Source: Echinometra lucunter
Taxonomy: Eukaryota > Echinodermata > Echinoidea > Camarodonta > Echinometridae
Assembly (NCBI GenBank): GCA_029962745.1
Contig: CM057154.1
Location: 15,274,723 to 15,338,722, forward strand
Reading direction: 5' to 3'
Length of the DNA: 64,000 nt
Shown piece by piece: positions 57,877-64,000 of this stretch. Within the stretch, counting starts at the first letter, position 1. Each line of letters opens with the position of its first letter. The translations under genes and the position numbers were made by a program. Under the pieces are notes generated by a model, which saw only the letters and a list, made by a program, of their open reading frames with translations, searched no databases and was not told the DNA's origin.

Positions 57877-58660
57877 ATCAGTCTTTTTATGTATTTGATG
57901 AAAACAAATGATTCACTTTCAGAAGCCAAGTTTATATAACACCCCCATATAACATCCCCAGACCTGGATGTGGAGGGGTCTGAGTATGTAACACAGACTA
58001 CACTGTAGTCATCTATCCACTTTGGTGACTTTATGATCGAGATCATATTCATCGGCATGTGACCGGGAAATATGCTTAGTCTTGAATTACTCAGTATTTA
58101 TCCTGTTGCAGTTAAGCGCAAGCAACGGTTTGGTCCATTCTCTTGTTAGCACTGAGGTGAATAGTGGGGAAACTTGTTTGTGACTGAATATTTCAGGATG
58201 TCCAGTCGTCTCTTTTAGGATCTTATTGGCTCTTTCCTGGCACTCATCTTAAAGTGGTACATATTGATGATTAGCAATTGGTGAGTTTGTTGTGCAGCAG
58301 TCTTTTATTTATTCCAGAATTAATATCTTCTGAAGTTAAATTGTACAAGAGAGTTTGTACCAGTCATTCAGTTGACTAGTTTTCATATTCTTTTTTTTTT
58401 GGGACTAGATAGTTCGAACAGTTTTTAAATGGGCTGTATGTGTAGTAAATCAATTTTTTATTTGTATGGATGAAACTTACATGTACATGTATTGTATGAG
58501 AAATTGAACTATATTAATTAACATAACTATAACATGATTTTGATTCATTTTACTTGTTTGATTCCTTTACTACTCATTTAGTTTTGGGAAAATTCAGACA
58601 AGTCATGCTATACAATTGAATTGTATGGCAGTGATTTACTCGTTAGAATGACAGGAGTCA
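57873..58660. other. AT-rich DNA, nothing identified
   Basis: No coding or repeat structure seen. Confidence 0.45.
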
Positions 58661-58662
58661 GC

Positions 58663-58723
58663 GGAGAAAGAGAGAGAGAGAGAAATAGAGATGGAGAGAG
58701 ATATATGTAGATAGAAAGAGATG

Positions 58724-58763
<40 letters not shown>

Positions 58764-58800
58764 GAGATGGAGAGAGGATACATGTAGATAGAAAGAGATG

Positions 58801-58842
<42 letters not shown>

Positions 58843-58874
58843 GAGATGGAGAGAGATACATGTAGATAGAAAGA

Positions 58875-58943
<69 letters not shown>

Positions 58944-58947
58944 AGAA
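58663..58947. repeat. (GA)n array with ~78 bp higher-order unit
   Basis: 'gaaatagagatggagagag', then 'atgtagatagaaaga', occurs at 58682, 58758 and 58838, each followed by GA repeats. Serine/leucine frames on the minus strand are artefacts. Confidence 0.93.
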
Positions 58948-59728
58948 TATAGTGTACAAGAGTGTAGATTTTACACAAGAGTGTAAAGTTTACAAGAAAA
59001 AGTTTACAAGAGTGTGAATATTACATGAAAGTTTCCCAGTCATGTACATTACTGGATATTGTAGGAGTTGTGTAAGATGTCATCTAGTCGTCTTTGGAAT
59101 AGGCCCTATTCTTGATGAATTCAAATAAGGTTTTTTATGGTTTTGAGTACAGAATGGAGAGAAATGCTTGATCAGTACGATTTGAAAAAATTCCAGCTTT
59201 ATTTGCCATAGACTAGAATAAATGAAACAAACTAATTGATTTCTACCATTCAGTGACTCACTTTAACATACTGCAGGGATTAATTCTTGCCACAGAGTCT
59301 GTCAAGCATCATCTATTTATGATCACGAGGAGCTAAAAATAAACCAAGTCTTTCCGGGGAAGGAACTCCCATTTTCACAGTCCTACGGGGAAAGACCCTC
59401 TCACTCATTCAGCCTTCAGAAACTCTCTAGAACTTAAACTTGTTCATCTACTGTACTTCACAACATTATTATATTCATCTTTTTTTTTTTTCTTTCATGT
59501 TCATCATCTAAGGTTTTAGTATAATGTATTCATATGTAGTGTAGACCCATATACAGAGAATACCCTTTGTTTGTCTTAATAATAATAGATACAGTTGTAT
59601 CATTGTAATCATGATAGATTTATTTTTACTTTTTAATAATCTCATTGATTTCTAATACAAATGGGATGAAGCAGTGGACTGCTTTGCACTTTTTTGCTGA
59701 TATTTTATAATTTTCTAACTTTTTGTAG

Positions 59729-59947
59729 TAAATCAGAAAAAAAACTTGTTGATACATTGGTGCAAAGGGCAATCAGTTCTTACAATGAGCTTTCGCATGT
59801 AGTGTATGGAAGGAAAAAAAAATCAGAGAAACAGGACAGTAAACTTTTGAATGAAATGAGACAGTTAACTGTCATACATATATGTAGAAATGTTTTGAAT
59901 TTTTGGAAGAGTTCATCACTAGATCCATTAGAATCAATTTCACATTG
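59729..59947 (+). CDS. Probable exon of an unidentified gene
   Basis: Acceptor 'ctaactttttgtag' and donor CATTG|GTAATT bound 219 nt that are open in one frame. The product is a mostly helical, charged segment (SEKKLVDTLVQRAISSYNEL, VVYGRKKKSEKQDSKLLNEM, HICRNVLNFWKSSSLDPLES) with no low complexity. It enters with one base of a codon and leaves in phase 2; the next candidate exon begins with exactly the one base needed. No family recognised. Could be an ARM/HEAT-type helical protein, but that is a guess. Confidence 0.45.
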
Positions 59948-60240
59948 GTAATTTCCTCATTTTTGAAACATGCTGTTATAAGTGTTATTTACTTTGGGCA
60001 TTGATTATGAATTTCCAAAAGGAAGGAACATTTGAATGATTTTCAAGTATTTTCTTTCAAATACAAAAGTAACTTTTTTCTTGCGGGGCTTTTTATACTA
60101 TGAACATTTTGTCCTCAATGAGTCTAGTTGGACTCATTACTATTACCATTTTGTAAACATTTCTATACATTTTATAGGCCCACAATAGTTACCAATATCC
60201 TTTGCAATCAGTTTTCGCCATTGATTCACATTTACATCAG

Positions 60241-60274
60241 TTTTCCAGTGGGAATGAGAGAATTGTTTGCGGAA
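60241..60274 (+). CDS. Probable next exon (34 nt) of the same unidentified gene
   Basis: Acceptor 'acatttacatcag' and donor GAA|GTGAGT. Reads one base plus FPVGMRELFAE in the frame dictated by the previous exon; the 293 bp intron is a usual size. The strong donor and phase match raise the likelihood. The neighbouring exons before and after are not found. Confidence 0.42.
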
Positions 60275-60624
60275 GTGAGTCAAGCATGGTCTCCTGTCTG
60301 TGGTGGGCTTTGAGAAGGTTGAGTGGAAATTAACAAAGAAACCAGCTGGGAAGAGCACGATACTACATGTGCACGATCATCATAATCAATTTGAGAGTCC
60401 AATATATACAATGTACAAGTATGCAGGTATTAAGGGTACCAGGACCTTACATTGATGAGTAATTCAAAGAACCTTCTACCCGTGTATCTGCATGGAGACT
60501 TCCGCTCCTGCAAAAGTACATGTAAAAGAGTTGCTGAACACGTACACACGTACATATGCATGTACAGTATACTTGTGTAGCCAACATCTAACTTCTCGGT
60601 CCGTTTGGACCTGTAAGTTACCTG

Positions 60625-60925
60625 TCTTTGTACGTGAATGTCTTGGACAAGTATGTTGGACTTTTGTAAGTCACAAGAATTTGATTCTTCTTTAATGATT
60701 TACATAAAAACTAAATGGTAAAAGAGCTTTCTTGTTTGACTGATACGTTGCTTATTCGCCCTCTCTCTCTCTCTCTCTCTTTCTCTGTCTCTCTGTCTTT
60801 GTTCATGAATGGTTTATACAGTTATGTTGGACTTTTGTAAATTACAATAATTTGTTTCTTCTTTAACGATTTACATAAAAACTAAACGGTACTAAAATTT
60901 TTCTTGTTTGACTGATAGATCTACA
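60625..60925. repeat. Tandem duplication, ~172 bp period
   Basis: 'tatgttggacttttgtaa' to 'cttgtttgactgata' occurs at about 60651-60745 and 60823-60918, separated by a (CT)n run at 60760-60799. Confidence 0.8.
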
Positions 60926-61430
60926 TTGATTATTCATCTTTTTTTCTCACCCCTTTTTTTTGCTAGAGTACATCTTGTATTCTGAATGAACTGTTAACAC
61001 TGCGTATATTGTATTTTTTTTGCCCCCCCCTACCAGTTATTCACGAGTTACATATAATTGTACACCATGGGCCAACATAAAATGTAAACTTGCTTCTTTG
61101 CATTGTGGGTCAAAACTTGCCTTGATGCCTGTTTACGTATTTTTTTTCTCTTTTCTGTACATATTTTTTGTTTATCTGTACTAAAAAATCTTAAGGTAAA
61201 AGGTATTGAGAAGCCAGATGTAGTGAAAAACCTGAACATACCTGGTATATGCTTGGTTTGCAGGATCTATACAACTATTTATCATTACTGTACTGAACTT
61301 TTTTAAGCCACCCCTCCCCCGTCCCCCCCCCCCCCCCCCCTGCCCGATTGTATCTAAAAGACTGCTGTGTTGAATTCCTACCTAATGTGTATTTAGATGT
61401 AAACTCTACATGCACAGAAAAAAACTTCAC

Positions 61431-61790
61431 TCAAATATCAAGGACATATATTTTCAGTGATCCAAATTTGGAGAGTGCCTCGTCGTTCCGGGGGAAAACG
61501 TCTCGGGGATTAGAAGGAGGGGGAGGGACGTCTTGGGGATCGCTACAGCCGCGTGTGTCTGCCTCATACAGCACACTTGTATGTTTTCCTGAATGAGTGG
61601 GACACTTGTTGGGAGAAGGAAGTTGGTCATTAGTGTCGCTAGTTAACAGTAAGAGGCTCTCCCTTTCCTCTTGTTTAATTGAGTAATGTACATCATAGGT
61701 ATTCAAGGCGGTGAGAGAGTCCAGTACGTCAAAGCTGGCTGAGAGTGTTTTTGGGGCCGGTGTTTTATTTATATTTGGTAGACTCTTCAT
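61431..61790 (-). other. Coding-like segment of uncertain strand
   Basis: The minus strand is open for 119 residues of balanced composition (e.g. FDVLDSLTALNTYDV, EERESLLLLTSDTNDQLPSP), preceded by an acceptor-like 'tatctacag' near 61806. The plus strand has an equally good acceptor ('atattttcag', ending 61458) followed by 45 open residues (DPNLESASSF ... STLVCFPE) and a stop near 61594, and a consensus donor TTG|GTGAGT at 61793. Local GC content is higher than the surroundings. Some exon is likely; which strand cannot be decided here. No domain recognised. Confidence 0.35.
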
Positions 61791-61799
61791 TTGGTGAGT

Positions 61800-63040
61800 A
61801 ACTGTAGATATAATTTCTGTCTTTGATGTATTGATTTACAGAGGAATAAAATACAAGGTACATGCAGTTACAATTACAGATTTGATTATACCTGCAGTGC
61901 ATGTACATGTATGGGCAAAGCATTGATACATGTATTTAATGTCATTTACATGTACAGTATATTCATTATGATGTTCATACATAATCAGTCATACATGTGT
62001 ACATAGATTCTTTTGACACTTGTATAATTTAGTTTCTTTAATGAAAACTGCTTTTAGATATGGAGTAAACCTTTAAGCATTCAGTATTTGAGCATGACAT
62101 TTCATTTTCATTACCCCATGGGCCCATCATGATATTTGCTTTCAAAGATATAAAACCTCGATAGTAACTGTCTCATAATTTGATATCTTTTACAGATTAT
62201 TTGGATTTTTATCTGAGCACATAAAAATATCAAATTTCTGTTAAGCTTATCCCAGGAAAGAAATCCAGTCATCTATATTAAAGTTATGTACACTCAGTGA
62301 ACTTGTTCAACAAATAATGGCAACATTTTAATAAATCTAGCTTGACATACATGTATCTACATGTACTGTACATGTATAAGACATCATTTCTTCTTATCTA
62401 GTTTAAGACTGCATACTTGAAATAATTTCTAATCCTTAGTATTGCACTCCTTCAGCAAAGACCATTGCAGGTTGAGGTATAATATATATCACTTTGAAGA
62501 TTAATTCACACATATTTTCATGAGTAATTTCATGTTGTTTAGAATTGTATACATATACAATGTACATGTATGAAATAATTGGTGAGAATGAAGAAATAAC
62601 AGAAGATCATACAAAGAGGGTATAAAGTCTAATACTAAGGTACAATTAAGCACTTGGTTATATCATCATTTTCTCCTCAAGACTGTACACTTAGCTCTGT
62701 AGCCCACCCTTAAGAACAGTCTTCCTCTTCTAGACCCTGTGAATTTCACTGAATGGCTGTTTGGATTCCTTTATTTCCTAATTCATGCACGCCCAAACTC
62801 GTGTGTCGATCAGTCGACGGGGGAAGATACACCGACAGTAGGGCTACAGAAAGTACTGCAGCAAACTCAATAATTAAATACTAAATAATTATGTACTGTT
62901 ATAGAAAATAAATTGTTTACTATACGAGATAGCGTGCAGTGTGTCCACGCTTTATGCATACAGTGCATGCATCCTTTACGTAACATACACTGCATACACT
63001 GCATGCATAACGCATCGATCGCACACACGCAAAGAATGAT
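61800..63040. other. AT-rich DNA, no gene identified
   Basis: Rich in 'acatgtacatgta' words (61860-62400). An inverted-looking cluster of 'tgcatacagtgcatgc' words lies at 62950-63010. Confidence 0.45.
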
Positions 63041-63049
63041 GGGATAGAT

Positions 63050-63260
63050 AAAAACCAATTTTCTAATCGCGATTCCGTTCACACACACATACACGCACGG
63101 CATATAATTGCGATTATTCTGAAAAGTCGCACTTCTACTGCGAGTTGAATCACGATTACTAGTGAGATTATTCTGTCCACACACAAAATAAAATTGAAAT
63201 TCTAATCGCGATTAGAAAATTGATTTTTGAATCTCACTTTTTACCTTGTGTGTGAATGCC
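63050..63260. mobile_element. Probable MITE, TTTCTAATCGCGATT arms
   Basis: 'ccaattttctaatcgcgatt' at about 63055-63074 faces 'aatcgcgattagaaaattga' at about 63203-63224. Internal 'gcgatt' words and CA-rich flanks ('cacacacat', 'tgtgtgtgaat') complete the inverted layout. Confidence 0.6.
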
Positions 63261-63949
63261 CCTATTCTCATATCTCCCTGACCAGTGTAAATCCCTGGTT
63301 AATGGTGCATAAATTTTCACTAACAAATGACTGTAGAAAGGCAAAACTTGTATGATAAAATCTTTTTATGATTATCTAAACATGTCTTCCCTCTTTAACA
63401 GAGTATATCTTTCAGAATTTCATTATATGGTAGTCGCTTTTAGAAATGCAAACATTTATCTTCATGTACATGTACAGGGTACCTTGTTTGTTACATGTAT
63501 TGTTCAATAAGAGCCAGATGAGCAAAGTCATATACGTCTCATGGCACATGGTGTTAAATGCACTTCTGGCCCTCGTTTAACATTTTGAGGCCTGTAATAC
63601 TATTAAGGTTTTATGTGATAAAAAGTCTTGATCCAGTGTGTCTTCAGATTCATCATACAACCCTTGTACATGTGTGCCAGAACTCATACCTTTACACAGT
63701 TAAAGATCTCTATATTAATGTTACATGTATTACTATAAAGCATTTGGAATCAATGTTATATAACATTACATAATTATGTATGAATATGATATAATTTGCC
63801 CTGTGGGTATGTACGTGTACCTTGTGCTTCAGGATTCTTTCATGTACAAATGTTAGAGCTGTTTTCATTCTGCATTTGAATGATAATGTTGATGATGCCA
63901 TTCCTAGGTAATTCTCCTAAATCCTTTTTTAATCTTTTCATTTTGCAGG

Positions 63950-64000
63950 GTGCCCAGAACAGGCACCTTAGCTAAGCCATACATGTACAAATACATGTCA
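63950..64000 (+). other. Possible splice acceptor and start of an exon at the window edge
   Basis: 'aatcttttcattttgcag' is a good acceptor; after it one frame (VPRTGTLAKPYMYKYMS) stays open to the last base. Too short to judge. Confidence 0.22.

Noticed and set aside
57612..58978. Ser-Leu repeat proteins on the minus strand
   Set aside because: Translations of (GA)n microsatellites.
1..64000. CRISPR arrays, bacterial operons, rRNA genes
   Set aside because: Regularly spaced repeats here are minisatellites and foldbacks without unique equal-length spacers; gene structure is eukaryotic.

Overview
This is eukaryotic nuclear DNA, most likely from a marine invertebrate and probably an echinoderm of the sea-urchin kind. 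The reasons are GT-AG introns of 0.6-14 kb, very frequent 'acatgtacatgt' words, many long G or C homopolymers, (TAA)n and (GA)n microsatellites, and a dense population of short inverted-repeat (MITE/foldback) elements with Crypton, Harbinger, SINE and LINE remnants. The echinoderm assignment is inference; the sequence itself only shows a repeat-rich animal genome.

The only gene I can name with confidence is bleomycin hydrolase (BLMH, papain-like aminopeptidase, family C1B) on the minus strand. It starts at 27671 and runs leftwards out of the window. Seven coding exons are present (27665-27671, 24692-24846, 23922-24071, 21917-22147, 20119-20211, 17640-17795, 3657-3815). All have GT-AG borders and join in phase into 317 codons, about 70% of the usual ~455-residue protein, including the catalytic cysteine. 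The C-terminal part with the catalytic His and Asn lies before base 1. Intron 6 (3816-17639) and intron 7 (left of 3657) are packed with mobile-element debris: a decayed Crypton-type tyrosine recombinase, tandem fragments of a Harbinger transposase N-terminus, GC-rich minisatellites and a ~0.6 kb interspersed repeat.

From 27.7 to 31.2 kb there is repeat-rich intergenic DNA: low-complexity DNA, two large GATCGGTCGC foldback elements, a tRNA-like SINE fragment and a satellite whose units carry a CCTCGCTCGC motif. From 31208 to 53558 the window holds the same ~10.9 kb block twice, on either side of a run of exactly 500 N (42137-42636). Contig A ends at 42136 and contig B begins at 42637 with sequence already present at 31208. 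This is best read as an unmerged contig overlap or haplotype copy, not a biological duplication. Each copy carries a 5'-truncated L1/Tx1-type LINE on the minus strand with endonuclease, reverse transcriptase and C-terminal zinc-knuckle coding. Frameshifts fall at different places in the two copies, so most are probably sequence errors.

The unique right end (53559-64000) is AT-rich with tandem repeats, (GA)n tracts and MITEs. It contains a probable but unidentified plus-strand gene represented by two phase-compatible exons (59729-59947 and 60241-60274), and a second coding-like locus of uncertain strand (61431-61790).

I found no operon, CRISPR, rRNA or complete tRNA. I see no convincing novel biological system. 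The most consequential observations are the assembly duplication, the complementary LINE frameshifts, the 7-base first coding exon of BLMH, several nested MITEs with clear target-site duplications, and the unidentified gene near 60 kb.
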